From contig NBML01000001.1 in NCBI GenBank assembly GCA_002085465.1, positions 1-35,569 of the forward strand: a stretch of DNA of 35,569 bases, given 5' to 3'. Position 1 is the first letter of the stretch; every line of letters starts with the position of its first letter. This document shows, piece after piece, positions 17,913 to 25,985 of this stretch. Position numbers and translations under genes: made by a program. The DNA comes from Desulfobacteraceae bacterium 4572_89. GTDB taxonomy: Bacteria > Desulfobacterota > Desulfobacteria > Desulfobacterales > Desulfobacteraceae. Under the pieces are notes generated by a model, which saw nothing but the letters and a program-made list of their open reading frames with translations, was not told the origin of the DNA and did no database searches.

Positions 17913-18701
17913 ATGTCTTTTGAAAACATTATTCTTGAGGTGGAAAACAATATTGCAACTATTTTTTTTAACCGGCCCAAGGCATTAAATGCCCTTAACA
18001 ATGCCCTTTTTGACGAACTGGACACTGCCCTTGATATGGTAAGGGCAAATATGGATATCCGGGTGCTTATCCTGACAGGTAAAGGGGATAAAGCCTTTGT
18101 GGCAGGTGCCGATATTGCCGAATTGGTAAAAATGAATCCTTTGCAAGCCAAATTTTTCTCCAGAAAAGGCCAGAAAGTATTTTCAAAAATTGAAGACCTT
18201 CCCATCCCTGCCATTGCAGCTGTAAACGGTTTTGCCCTGGGGGGAGGAAGTGAAGCAGCCCTGGCCTGTGATTTCATATATGCCTCGGAAAGAGCCATAT
18301 TTGGACTGCCTGAAATCAATTTAGGCCTGATCCCGGGATTTGGTGGCACCCAGCGCCTTGCCAGAATTGTGGGAAATAACAGGGCCAAGGAATTAATATT
18401 TACCGGTAAAAACATAAAAGCTGACAAAGCCCTTGAATATGGAATTGTTAATAAAGTCTGCGCTCATGAAAACCTGATGGAAGAAGTTTTAAAGACAGCA
18501 GGTCTTATAACTTCCAAGGGCAAAGTAGCCTTAAGGGCTGCCAAAGAGGTTATCCAGAATGGAACCGCAACAAACCTGGAAATTGGCTGCAGGATTGAAA
18601 ATGACGGTTTTGCCATGGCCATGACCAGTGAAGATGCCAAAGAAGGCACTTCTGCCTTTCTGGAAAAACGGAAGCCCTTGTTCAAAGGAGAAATCAAATA
18701 G
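17913..18701 (+). CDS. Enoyl-CoA hydratase (crotonase family)
   Basis: A 262-residue crotonase. The oxyanion-hole segment is AFVAGADIAEL near 66. The two general-base glutamates are in FALGGGSEAALACDF and PEINLGLIPGFGGTQRLAR, so a functional hydratase active site is expected: trans-2-enoyl-CoA to 3-hydroxyacyl-CoA. The start follows AAAGGAGA. It is paired with a downstream ACT protein (30 bp). In anaerobes it could serve beta-oxidation or butyryl/crotonyl-CoA metabolism; the chain length is not readable. Confidence 0.93.
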   Translation: MSFENIILEVENNIATIFFNRPKALNALNNALFDELDTALDMVRANMDIRVLILTGKGDKAFVAGADIAELVKMNPLQAKFFSRKGQKVFSKIEDLPIPAIAAVNGFALGGGSEAALACDFIYASERAIFGLPEINLGLIPGFGGTQRLARIVGNNRAKELIFTGKNIKADKALEYGIVNKVCAHENLMEEVLKTAGLITSKGKVALRAAKEVIQNGTATNLEIGCRIENDGFAMAMTSEDAKEGTSAFLEKRKPLFKGEIK

Positions 18702-18730
18702 CAACTCTTAAATTTTAGAGGAGAACAATA

Positions 18731-19162
18731 ATGTTAGCTGAACAAATATCCATATTCGTTGAGAATAAAGAAGGCCGACTTGCTGAGGTCACTGCAATTC
18801 TCAGAGATGCCAGGGTAAATATCAGGGCTTTGTCCCTTGCGGATACAACAGATTTTGGAGTATTACGGCTCATTGTCAATGACAGCGACAAAGCAGAATC
18901 TGCATTAAAAAAAGAAGGATTTACTGTGGGAAAGACCCAGGTGCTTGCCGTTGAAGTCAGCGATGAACCCGGTGGACTGAATAAGGTTCTTGATCCTTTA
19001 AGCGAACAGGATGTCAATGTTGAATATATGTATGCCTGTGCAAATTCCCAGGGCAGCAATGCCATCATGATCTTCAGGTTTAATGATCATGAAAAAGCAC
19101 TGAAAATCCTTGCTGAGAATTCAATAAAGGTGGTCTCCAGGCAGGAGATATCCAATCTTTGA
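18731..19162 (+). CDS. Tandem ACT-domain protein
   Basis: A 143-residue protein made of two ACT modules (about 5-65 and 72-140), each with the beta-alpha-beta pattern: ENKEGRLAEVTAILRDARVNIRAL, then DEPGGLNKVLDPLSEQDVNVEYMY. Stand-alone ACT proteins bind amino acids and regulate partners. In anaerobes this type often sits beside phenylacetate- or indoleacetate-CoA ligases, though none adjoins here. The start follows AGGAGAA. It ends 50 bp from the convergent ParA gene. Confidence 0.85.
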   Translation: MLAEQISIFVENKEGRLAEVTAILRDARVNIRALSLADTTDFGVLRLIVNDSDKAESALKKEGFTVGKTQVLAVEVSDEPGGLNKVLDPLSEQDVNVEYMYACANSQGSNAIMIFRFNDHEKALKILAENSIKVVSRQEISNL

Positions 19163-19211
19163 AAAAATAGCAGTAGCATAGATTGGCCTGATTTAGATTA
19201 TACCAATTAGA

Positions 19212-20255
19212 TCAAATCAGGGCAGTATCATTCATGCTCACTTTTCTTACAAGCTCTCTGTAATCTGCCGAAGCAGTGGAACCCGGTGCAAACTCAAAAA
19301 TTGATTTACCAAAGGAAGGTGCTTCCGCCAGGGTTTCACTGTAACGGATGGGTGGGCAGACATAGTCCGGGTATATTTTTTTTATTTTGGAATACAGAAG
19401 CTGGGGTCCTTTTATCCGGGTATCCAGAAAAGTGGGTACAATATATTTTAAACTGATTTCTTTTCTATATTTCTGTATGGAACCAAGGCTTTTCAGAAAT
19501 TCTGAAAGCCCATGCAGGGGCATGACTTCCAGGGCCACCGGCACCAACACTTCAGTAGCATAAAACAATACATTTACGATGAGCTGGTCCCACCCAGGCG
19601 ATGTGTCGATTAGTATAAAATCATACCTGCGCTCAAGGGGTTCCATGGCCTCAGCCAAAGTCCATTCCGCGCCAAAACTTTTCCTGTCAATAATCCGTTT
19701 CATCCCGGCAAGGGATTTGCCCCCACTGAGAAGCCAAAGATTTTTTCTGGCCTTGACAATACATTCATCCTGGGCCAGTTCCTTGGTCAAGAGTTCAGTT
19801 AAACCTGCCTTGGGTTTTTTCCCCAGAATATAGGAGGACTGCCCCTGGGTATCTGTATCCACAAGCAGCACCTTGTATCCGGCAAGTGCAAGGCCTGCCC
19901 CAAGGTTGACCGAGGTAGTTGTTTTTCCCACCCCTCCTTTACTGAGGGTCACACAAATTTTTCTGGCCCCTTCTCCCTGGGCTTCTTTTTCACCAGAGGT
20001 GTCTTCAGCCATTGGATCAACCAGCCGACCCTGTGGCCTGTCAATCTTGGGCGTATCAACTGGCTGCTTTCCCAGTTGTTTTTCCTTTGATGGCCCTGGA
20101 GGCTGATCCGCTAACTGGTCCATGTGTACTGGAAATTTATACTTACAGGATCTACAGGTTGCAGAAACGTTTTTTCCAGAATCAATATGGGATTTGAGTA
20201 TGTCTGGATTTACTTTATGCTTTCTGGCACATTTCGGACAGACAATAATCACCAC
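19212..20255 (-). CDS. ParA/MinD-type ATPase with N-terminal zinc ribbon
   Basis: A 347-residue fusion. Residues 5-45 form an MJ0042-type zinc ribbon (CPKC ... CRSC). A proline/charge-rich linker (50-95) leads to a ParA ATPase: Walker A LSKGGVGKTTTS near 107, LLVDTDTQGQ near 133, and the switch IDTSPGWDQL near 215. These ATPases position DNA, chemoreceptors or pili. The start is GTG, overlapping the upstream stop (TAGTG) with a GGAGG site. It is the last gene of a three-gene set with a PilZ protein, which suggests c-di-GMP-linked placement of a polar machine (inference). No parB or parS is visible, so chromosome partition is unlikely. Confidence 0.85.
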   Translation of the reverse strand: MVIIVCPKCARKHKVNPDILKSHIDSGKNVSATCRSCKYKFPVHMDQLADQPPGPSKEKQLGKQPVDTPKIDRPQGRLVDPMAEDTSGEKEAQGEGARKICVTLSKGGVGKTTTSVNLGAGLALAGYKVLLVDTDTQGQSSYILGKKPKAGLTELLTKELAQDECIVKARKNLWLLSGGKSLAGMKRIIDRKSFGAEWTLAEAMEPLERRYDFILIDTSPGWDQLIVNVLFYATEVLVPVALEVMPLHGLSEFLKSLGSIQKYRKEISLKYIVPTFLDTRIKGPQLLYSKIKKIYPDYVCPPIRYSETLAEAPSFGKSIFEFAPGSTASADYRELVRKVSMNDTALI

Positions 20256-20560
20256 TATCCCTCCTTTTTCAATTCCTCAAGAATAGCATCTACTGCAATA
20301 CTGGCAATTCTCTCCATGGAAATATCCTTATCTGTTCTCTGGGAAAGTCTTACCTTTATTTTGGCCCTGCTCTCCCAGATTTCAACAGAGACATTGTCCT
20401 TTGAAATTTTCCAGGATTTTTCCTTATTCCGGGCTGATTCTTTTTCCAGTTCTTCTTCATCGCTGCGATAAATAAGACAATCCAGTTCCCTGGTTCTGCT
20501 GGCAATCTCTTCATCATTGCCTGCAAGAATGTGGTCCATAATATCTTTTTTTTTACTCAT
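20255..20560 (-). CDS. Small conserved-looking protein of unknown function
   Basis: A 101-residue charged, soluble protein rich in Glu and Lys, with a helical N-terminus and a C-terminal segment ERIASIAVDAILEELKK likely forming an amphipathic helix. I do not recognise a family. It lies between the PilZ gene (5 bp gap) and ParA (1 bp overlap), so it is probably a co-translated partner of the ParA ATPase. Confidence 0.65.
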   Translation of the reverse strand: MSKKKDIMDHILAGNDEEIASRTRELDCLIYRSDEEELEKESARNKEKSWKISKDNVSVEIWESRAKIKVRLSQRTDKDISMERIASIAVDAILEELKKEG

Positions 20561-20565
20561 TTTTT

Positions 20566-21012
20566 CTATTCTCGGGCCTTGGTTATTTTTCTATCATTTC
20601 TTTTTAGAGCTCCCGACTTCATCTGGGAAAGGATATCTTTCAGAGTTTTCTTTTCCCTGTTCCCCAGGTTAATCCATTGTATGCCATATTGCAAAGATCC
20701 TTGCTCTGTGGATGAACAATGAATAACCTTGCCGGTCAAATTGTTTAGCCTGGCCTTATCTGCCAGTTTTAATTCACAATTGGTCAGGATTTCACCGTGT
20801 TGAAAACCAAGCCGGCTTTCTATACTGAAACCAATTCCCTTTTGACTGATATCTGATACAAAATATTTTTGTTTCCTGATAATTACCTGTATAAATTCTT
20901 TGTCAGATACAGGTATGCGAAATAATTGACGAACCTGTTGCGCAGATTCTTTTTCCGCACCAAATTCCTTTCCCTCAGAAATGGGCTGAAACCCAATTGA
21001 CTCATTTTTCAT
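20566..21012 (-). CDS. PilZ-domain c-di-GMP binding protein
   Basis: A 148-residue protein with both halves of the PilZ signature: R28-x3-R32 and D54-x-S56-x2-G59 (DISQKGIGF). A beta barrel follows (GEILTNCELKLADK ... GKVIHCSSTEQGSLQYGIQW). It should bind cyclic di-GMP. It is first in the set with the unknown protein and ParA-zinc-ribbon ATPase. A short spacer with the atp terminator separates it from atpE. Confidence 0.82.
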   Translation of the reverse strand: MKNESIGFQPISEGKEFGAEKESAQQVRQLFRIPVSDKEFIQVIIRKQKYFVSDISQKGIGFSIESRLGFQHGEILTNCELKLADKARLNNLTGKVIHCSSTEQGSLQYGIQWINLGNREKKTLKDILSQMKSGALKRNDRKITKARE

Positions 21013-21129
21013 TGGCTACCTCCCAAACCGGACAATTTTATTTGTACCTGACTTATAATAATCACCACATAACCTTTTAAAACATACCAGTCCCCAAAAG
21101 GTCAGGCAAGAAAAATCATACAAAAACAA

Positions 21130-21169
21130 AAAAAAGGGTGCAGAACCTTTCAGCCTTGCACCCTTTTTT
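21130..21169 (-). terminator. Intrinsic terminator after atpE
   Basis: A hairpin GGGTGCA / TGCACCC with a 14-nt loop, flanked by A- and T-runs on both sides. It can work in either direction and closes the atp genes on the minus strand. Confidence 0.85.
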
Positions 21170-21197
21170 ATAGTCTTATTTGGCCTGATGATATATC

Positions 21198-21467
21198 TTA
21201 ATGGCCGCCCATTGCTGCTACAGCACCTTTAAGAGCAGGATGAGCATACATAAGAATAAGAGCAACAACCAATGCATAAATACAGAGAGATTCGATCATT
21301 GCAAGACCAATCAGCATGTTCACCTGGATTTTACCGGCTGCTTCAGGGTTTCTTGAAATACCGCTCATTGCACCGGAAAGACCCAAACCCTGGCCAATGC
21401 CACAACCAAATGCTGCGATACCAATTGCAAGGCCTGCTGCCCATACACTACCAACTAGAAATTCCAT
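21198..21467 (-). CDS. atpE: ATP synthase Fo subunit c, sodium-type signature
   Basis: An 89-residue, two-helix proteolipid. The polar loop is SRNPEA. The ion carboxylate is Glu59 in [10 protein letters not shown]. Gln26 (GIGQG) in helix 1, Ser60 and Tyr64 match the positions of Gln32, Glu65, Ser66 and Tyr70 in the sodium-translocating Ilyobacter/Propionigenium c ring; the Gln-Glu spacing of 33 is the same. Thr67 of that set is Leu here. This suggests Na+ coupling, though proton use is not excluded. Last of four atp genes; subunits b and F1 are elsewhere. Confidence 0.93.
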   Translation of the reverse strand: MEFLVGSVWAAGLAIGIAAFGCGIGQGLGLSGAMSGISRNPEAAGKIQVNMLIGLAMIESLCIYALVVALILMYAHPALKGAVAAMGGH

Positions 21468-21577
21468 GTTTTTACTCCTTATTACAATTAATTAATATAA
21501 ATAATAACGGGGCTTCTTCCAAGTTCCCGTAAAAAGACTTGCTTGTGACCTTCAGGTTGCTTGTGACCTTCAGATCA

Positions 21578-22267
21578 TTAATGAGCTTCCTCAATTGCAC
21601 CGGCAATATACATGGTGGATAAGAGGAAAAACACAAAGGCCTGAACCAGAGCAACAAATGTTCCCAGGGCCATTATTGGCAAAGGTGCCAGAAACATGCC
21701 GCCAAGGGTCAGCAGGATTCCCACCACTAGTTCGTGGCCCATCATGTTTCCGAAAAGACGAAAGGTCAGGGACAATACCCTTGCACTATGGCCAATGAGT
21801 TCAATGGGAAGGAACAGGGGGATCATGGCTGGAACAGGCCCCAGGAAATGTTTGATATATTTGATTCCATGGCGCTGGATACCAATGACGTGGCTCCATG
21901 AAACTGCTATAAGCGCACAGGCCAGTGTTGTATTGATGCTGGCAGTGGGAGGATAAAATCCCGGAACCAGCCCCATGAGATTTCCCAGAAGAACAAATAA
22001 GAATATGGTTAATACCAGGGGAAAGGATTTACGTCCCTCATCCCCTGTAATGGTAACCATGAACTCCTCAAGGCCTGAAATCAGCACTTCAAAGACATTC
22101 TGTGCTGTCTTTGGGACCATGGAAACACTTTTTCCGGCAAGCCAGCCGAAAAAAATCAAAACAATCATGCTAAGCCACATATAGGTAACATGGGGATTTT
22201 TACCAGCCCATTCTTCCAGACCAAACATGCCAAAAACTGAAGTGAGAATTAAATATGGATGTTCCAC
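21578..22267 (-). CDS. atpB: ATP synthase Fo subunit a
   Basis: A 229-residue polytopic membrane protein forming the ion channel. The essential arginine lies in the conserved block IGHSARVLSLTFRLFGNMMGHELV. Further conserved segments are VPGFYPPTASINTTLACAL and LVQAFVFFLLSTMYIAGAIEEAH at the C-terminus. The start is GTG, one base after the atpI stop (TAAGGTG), with GGAGG 9 bp upstream. Confidence 0.95.
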   Translation of the reverse strand: MEHPYLILTSVFGMFGLEEWAGKNPHVTYMWLSMIVLIFFGWLAGKSVSMVPKTAQNVFEVLISGLEEFMVTITGDEGRKSFPLVLTIFLFVLLGNLMGLVPGFYPPTASINTTLACALIAVSWSHVIGIQRHGIKYIKHFLGPVPAMIPLFLPIELIGHSARVLSLTFRLFGNMMGHELVVGILLTLGGMFLAPLPIMALGTFVALVQAFVFFLLSTMYIAGAIEEAH

Positions 22268-22268
22268 C

Positions 22269-22670
22269 TTATACCGCCTCCTTGAAAAATAATCTCGTTA
22301 ACTCAAGCATGGTCGCCAGAAACATGCTTGCAACAACCACGGAAAGCCCCGCCAGAAGCCCCAGTGGATGAACAATATGTTTTGAAATAAGCAGAAAGAT
22401 AAGTCCACCACTTATTCCAAATCGAATATAATACTTTACCAGGACATTCCCCACAAGGGAACTGCCCTTTTCTGATACCACCTCGGGACAGAAATTGTTT
22501 ACAATGGTTTTTTTCAAAAGATAAAAATTTATTGACACAATCAATCCACCCAGCAAAACCCCTAAATAGACTTTTGCCGGCGCTGTCATCAGTGATATCA
22601 GGCCTGCCACCACCAGCAGTATCCAATTGGTTCTAGTGACAAAAATTACAATCTTTTGAATATCCTGCAT
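22269..22670 (-). CDS. atpI: ATP synthase subunit I
   Basis: A 133-residue membrane protein with four predicted helices, matching AtpI-type chaperones that help build the c ring. Its start overlaps the atpZ stop (TAATG), and atpB starts one base after its stop. The order Z-I-B-E fits a split ATP synthase locus. Sequence similarity in this family is low, so context carries much of the call. Confidence 0.85.
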   Translation of the reverse strand: MQDIQKIVIFVTRTNWILLVVAGLISLMTAPAKVYLGVLLGGLIVSINFYLLKKTIVNNFCPEVVSEKGSSLVGNVLVKYYIRFGISGGLIFLLISKHIVHPLGLLAGLSVVVASMFLATMLELTRLFFKEAV

Positions 22671-22894
22671 TAAAACTTCTGCCCTTTTTTCCCTGCCCTG
22701 ATAATATTTGTAAATCCTGCGGCAATGCCAAAGGCCAGCCCCACAAACATCAGAACAGGATCTGTCTCAAATTTTTTATCAAGCCAAAGCCCAATTCCCA
22801 GACCTAAAAAAATCGAAAGTGCCACTGACATTCCCAGACTGGCAAAATATCCCAGTTCTCTAACGGTTTTGCCTGTTTCCTTTTTCATTCCCAT
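22670..22894 (-). CDS. atpZ: AtpZ/AtpI-like membrane protein
   Basis: A 74-residue protein with two helices; LGLGIGLWLDKKFETDPVLMFVGLAFGIAAGF is the characteristic AtpZ core. It heads the Fo gene set, overlapping atpI by one base. AtpZ with AtpI is proposed to move Mg2+/Ca2+ or assist Fo assembly. Confidence 0.85.
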   Translation of the reverse strand: MGMKKETGKTVRELGYFASLGMSVALSIFLGLGIGLWLDKKFETDPVLMFVGLAFGIAAGFTNIIRAGKKGQKF

Positions 22895-22987
22895 GCCTTT
22901 TTTTGAACGGTCTCCAGCTTTACAAAGATCAATTTATACTGAGAGCAAGTAACATATGCTCAAACCTAAGTCAATGCGAAAAAAGCA

Positions 22988-24037
22988 TTAAATTATATCT
23001 AAAAAACCTTTGGTGCTATCTCCCATGACCTCACCAATAATCCTTGCATTCATGCCTTTTTTTCCCAGCTGGACAACAAAGGCCTCAGCATCCTGTTTTT
23101 TCAGAGAAATCAGAAGCCCCCCGGAAGTCTGGGGATCAAATATTAGATCCAATAGTGCTCTGTCCATTGCCCGATCTACCTGGATAAGGTCCTTGAAAAA
23201 TGCTCTGTTTTTATGGGCCCCTGCCGGAACCATTCCCATGGAAGCAAACATCAATACATCTTCCAATAAAGGGACTTTGTCAGAATAAAGGGTTACATGT
23301 TTTAAAGATCCCTTTGCCATCTCCAGTATATGGCCGCCAAGGCCGAAACCTGTTACATCAGTACAGGCATGGACCTCAAAATCCTTCATGATCCGGGCTG
23401 CTGACCTGTTAAGCATGGACATGACAGCAACTGATTCCCGGATATTATTTTCCCCTGCCAGTTTTGCCTTGATGGCCGTTGACATGATTCCTGTTCCAAT
23501 GGGTTTGGTCAAAATAATGGCATCTCCCACCTGGGCCCGGCAATTGGTCAACACCTTTTCCGGGTGTACTATTCCTGTAACGGAAAGTCCGTATTTAAAT
23601 TCAGCGTCATCCACTGAATGCCCCCCCACAAGTATGGCACCGGACTCATTTATTTTATCCTGCCCACCTTTTAATGTCTGGGCAAGGATCTCTTCATCAA
23701 GATCACAGCTGGGAAAACAGACAATATTCATAGCCGTTAAAGGCTCTCCACCCATGGCATAGACATCACTCAGGGAATTAGCCGCAGCAATTTGACCAAA
23801 CTCATAGGGATCATCTGTGACCGGGGTCAGAAAATCCAGGGTCTGAATTAACGCTGTCTGGGAATTCAGCCGGAAAACCCCGGCATCATCCGGAGTATCA
23901 AGCCCCACAATCAAATCTGCATGGGATTTTACATCAAGACCGGAAACAATTCGATCCAGTGTCCCTGGATCCAGTTTGGCCGCTCACCCCGAGGCCTTTA
24001 CTTTCTGGGTTAAAAAAACTTTTTCCAATTTTTCCAT
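22988..24037 (-). CDS. selD: Selenide, water dikinase SelD, a selenoprotein (UGA = Sec18)
   Basis: Makes selenophosphate from selenide and ATP. The true start is ATG at 24037 with a GAGGA site. The frame crosses an in-frame TGA at 23984-23986 in the context KASG-U-AAKL, where SelD proteins carry the catalytic Cys or Sec. With it the protein has 349 residues, the normal SelD length; without it the protein would wrongly begin at MIVGLDTPDD. Further landmarks are QTLDFLTPVTDDPYEFGQIAAANSLSDVYAMGG, ILVGGHSVDD, CTDVTGFGLGGH and DPQTSGGLL. A hairpin lies 12 nt after the UGA. It lies 24 bp downstream of pgeF. The host must also have selA, selB and selC. Confidence 0.94.
23953..23986 (-). promoter_or_regulatory. 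Candidate bacterial SECIS element in selD
   Basis: Starting with the UGA codon on the minus strand, 12 nt are followed by a 7-bp stem GATCCAG / CTGGATC (23971-23953) with a 5-nt loop GGACA. Placement inside the coding region at this distance, and a G-rich apical loop, match known SelB-binding hairpins such as that of fdhF. Confidence 0.75.
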
Positions 24038-24061
24038 TATATTATCCTCAACATATTGTTC

Positions 24062-24862
24062 TCAACCTTTAGCAATCTTATTCAGGGCCAGAACACAGGC
24101 AAACCTGCCGGTTGTCTTTTCCTGGCGAAAAGAAAAAAATTTATCAGTATTACATTTGGTACATATATTCATTATCTCAATATTTTCTTTTCCCACGCCT
24201 TTTTCCATCAACTGGTCCCGGGAAATTTTCCAGAAATCAAAAAAAGGCCTGTCCTGCTCCTTATATTCCCACAGGGCCCTGGGTATTTCATCCTGAAAAT
24301 TAATAAACTCAGCACAACAAGGCCCCAGGGAAGGGGAGATCCCTGCCAGGATATACTCTGGCCGACATTGAAACTTTTTTATCATCACATCAATGCAATT
24401 GCTGATAATGTTTTCCACACTGCCTTGCCACCCGCAATGGACATTGGCAATCACCTTTTTTTCAGGATCAAATAATAAAATCGCCTGACAGTCTGCCACC
24501 TGGATTACCATGGATATTCCTGCCATGTCTGTTACAATTCCATCGGCAGAAACAGGATTTTCCCTGTTTTCTTTATCAGAAAAAAAAGTTGGCAGACAAC
24601 TGTCCCCATGCTTTTTTATTACAAGGATCTCTTTCCCATGGACCTGGTTCAGGAAAACAGCCTGTTTTGTTCCCATTTGAGCAAGGATACGTTTCCTGTT
24701 TTCACTTACGCTGGAAAGATCATCTCCAGAATTATTACCGATATTCAGGGAATCAAAGCTGCCCTTACTGACACCTCCTGACCTTGTAAACACACCGTGA
24801 ACCAGATCAGGGTATTTCTGGAAAAGTTTAAATTGAAGATATTTTATTTCATACAGCCCCAT
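24062..24862 (-). CDS. pgeF: Peptidoglycan editing factor PgeF / YfiH (multicopper-oxidase-like, DUF152)
   Basis: About 266 residues from the ATG at 24862; an in-frame ATG 63 bp upstream would add a leader not seen in the family. Landmarks are VHGVFTRSGGVSKGSFDSLNIG, FLNQVHGKEI, ADGIVTDMAGISMVIQVADCQAILLFD, NVHCGWQGSVENII and ISPSLGPCCAEF. The conserved His and Cys residues form the metal site of this family, first called laccase or polyphenol oxidase and later linked to removal of wrongly built peptidoglycan precursors. It lies immediately upstream of selD. Confidence 0.88.
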   Translation of the reverse strand: MGLYEIKYLQFKLFQKYPDLVHGVFTRSGGVSKGSFDSLNIGNNSGDDLSSVSENRKRILAQMGTKQAVFLNQVHGKEILVIKKHGDSCLPTFFSDKENRENPVSADGIVTDMAGISMVIQVADCQAILLFDPEKKVIANVHCGWQGSVENIISNCIDVMIKKFQCRPEYILAGISPSLGPCCAEFINFQDEIPRALWEYKEQDRPFFDFWKISRDQLMEKGVGKENIEIMNICTKCNTDKFFSFRQEKTTGRFACVLALNKIAKG

Positions 24863-24961
24863 AATACAGCCTGCAAATTCTTTCAATGATCTTTGTGGTG
24901 GAAATATCCGGCTCCAGGGATACATATATCCAAGTAAAAGGCTCTGTGCAAGAAATTTATG

Positions 24962-25138
24962 GACTTACGATAACTTCCAGTGGAAGGGGGATTGCCCTAT
25001 GGGAGTGTTATGGATCTTTACTTACAAGCTCTTTATGAAAGGAGCGTAAAGACCTGCAACTGTTTGAGCGCAGCGAGTTTTGCCGGTTAGTGGATTGAAT
25101 AATAAAGATTGTTGCAATGTCCATCCAGTGGACGTAAG
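24962..25138. repeat. Candidate small repeat or non-autonomous element in a 480-bp gene-free gap
   Basis: The gap 24863-25342 holds no gene. Within it, CTTACG near 24964 and CGTAAG near 25132 face each other as short inverted ends. Each is followed inward by a TCCAGTGGA-type palindrome (near 24974 and 25123). Between them lies an imperfect hairpin (25052-25087; ACC-GCAA arms around GAGCGCAGCGAG). From 25190 onward the gap is very AT-rich and acts as the response-regulator upstream region. A mobile or repetitive origin is a guess. Confidence 0.35.
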
Positions 25139-25342
25139 GTGATCACCCTGGAACGGGTTATGGTAAATATCCAGAGCCTGCTTATTACCTTGACTTTTCA
25201 AGCTATTTTAGGTATCTTTTTATAATTAGGAAAAAAAATAAAACTAATTAATTTTTCTGTGTAAATATTAAAGATAGCCAAATAATAATAAGTAATTATT
25301 TTATTTTCTTATTATATATAAATTTATTAAGGAGAGACCCAG

Positions 25343-25900
25343 ATGACACAAATCAACTCTTTTCTCAAGGGCAAGCACATACTGGCCGTGGATGATGAAT
25401 TGGATGTGATTGAAACCATAGCGGAAATCCTTGAACCGGCAAAAATTGATTCAGCCCATGACTATGAAACTGCATCGGAAAAAATCCTTCAAATAAAATA
25501 TGACCTTGCCATACTTGATATCATGGGAGTTAATGGAATTAAGCTTCTGGAGGAATGTGTAAAGCAGAATATCCCGGCTGTGATGCTCACGGCCAATTCC
25601 CTGAATCCGGAATCCCTGATGGAGTCCATTAAAAAAGGTGCTATTTCCTATTTGTCCAAGGAACATTTAAGCGAATTGGATGTCCTGATCAATGAGCTTT
25701 TAAGTGCCAGGAATAAAGGGAAGCCCACATGGAAACTCTTATTTGAAAAGCTGGGCAGTCATTTTAACCTTCGCTTTGGCAACAATTGGAAGGAAAACGA
25801 CCAGGCATTCTGGGACGATTTTGAAAAAAACTGGGAGATCTCCAAGGGAATCCAGGAAAGACTGCTCCATGACCAGAACATTGTGGACAAGGGAATTTAA
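25343..25900 (+). CDS. Orphan response regulator, REC domain with short C-terminal extension
   Basis: A 185-residue protein. The receiver domain, residues 11-125, has the acidic pair D17-D18, the phospho-acceptor D59 (LAILDIMG), T83 and K106 (SYLSKEHL), so it should be phosphorylated. The last 60 residues (KPTWKLLFEKLG ... NNWKENDQAFWDDFEKNW) have no DNA-binding motif that I recognise. No histidine kinase adjoins. ATG with an AAGGAGAG site. It is convergent with dctM. Confidence 0.87.
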   Translation: MTQINSFLKGKHILAVDDELDVIETIAEILEPAKIDSAHDYETASEKILQIKYDLAILDIMGVNGIKLLEECVKQNIPAVMLTANSLNPESLMESIKKGAISYLSKEHLSELDVLINELLSARNKGKPTWKLLFEKLGSHFNLRFGNNWKENDQAFWDDFEKNWEISKGIQERLLHDQNIVDKGI

Positions 25901-25985
25901 ACTTCTTCCCTTATTTTTATGTCCTTGTTGTTCGGGATCTCCCAGTCTGAAAAACAATATCTCAGTAATTCTTCCCTATAACCGA

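Noticed and set aside
22988..23914. Short SelD starting at MIVGLDTPDD, with the upstream TGA as a true stop
   Set aside because: It would lack the active-site segment, while the extended frame has a start, ribosome site, Sec context, hairpin and normal length.
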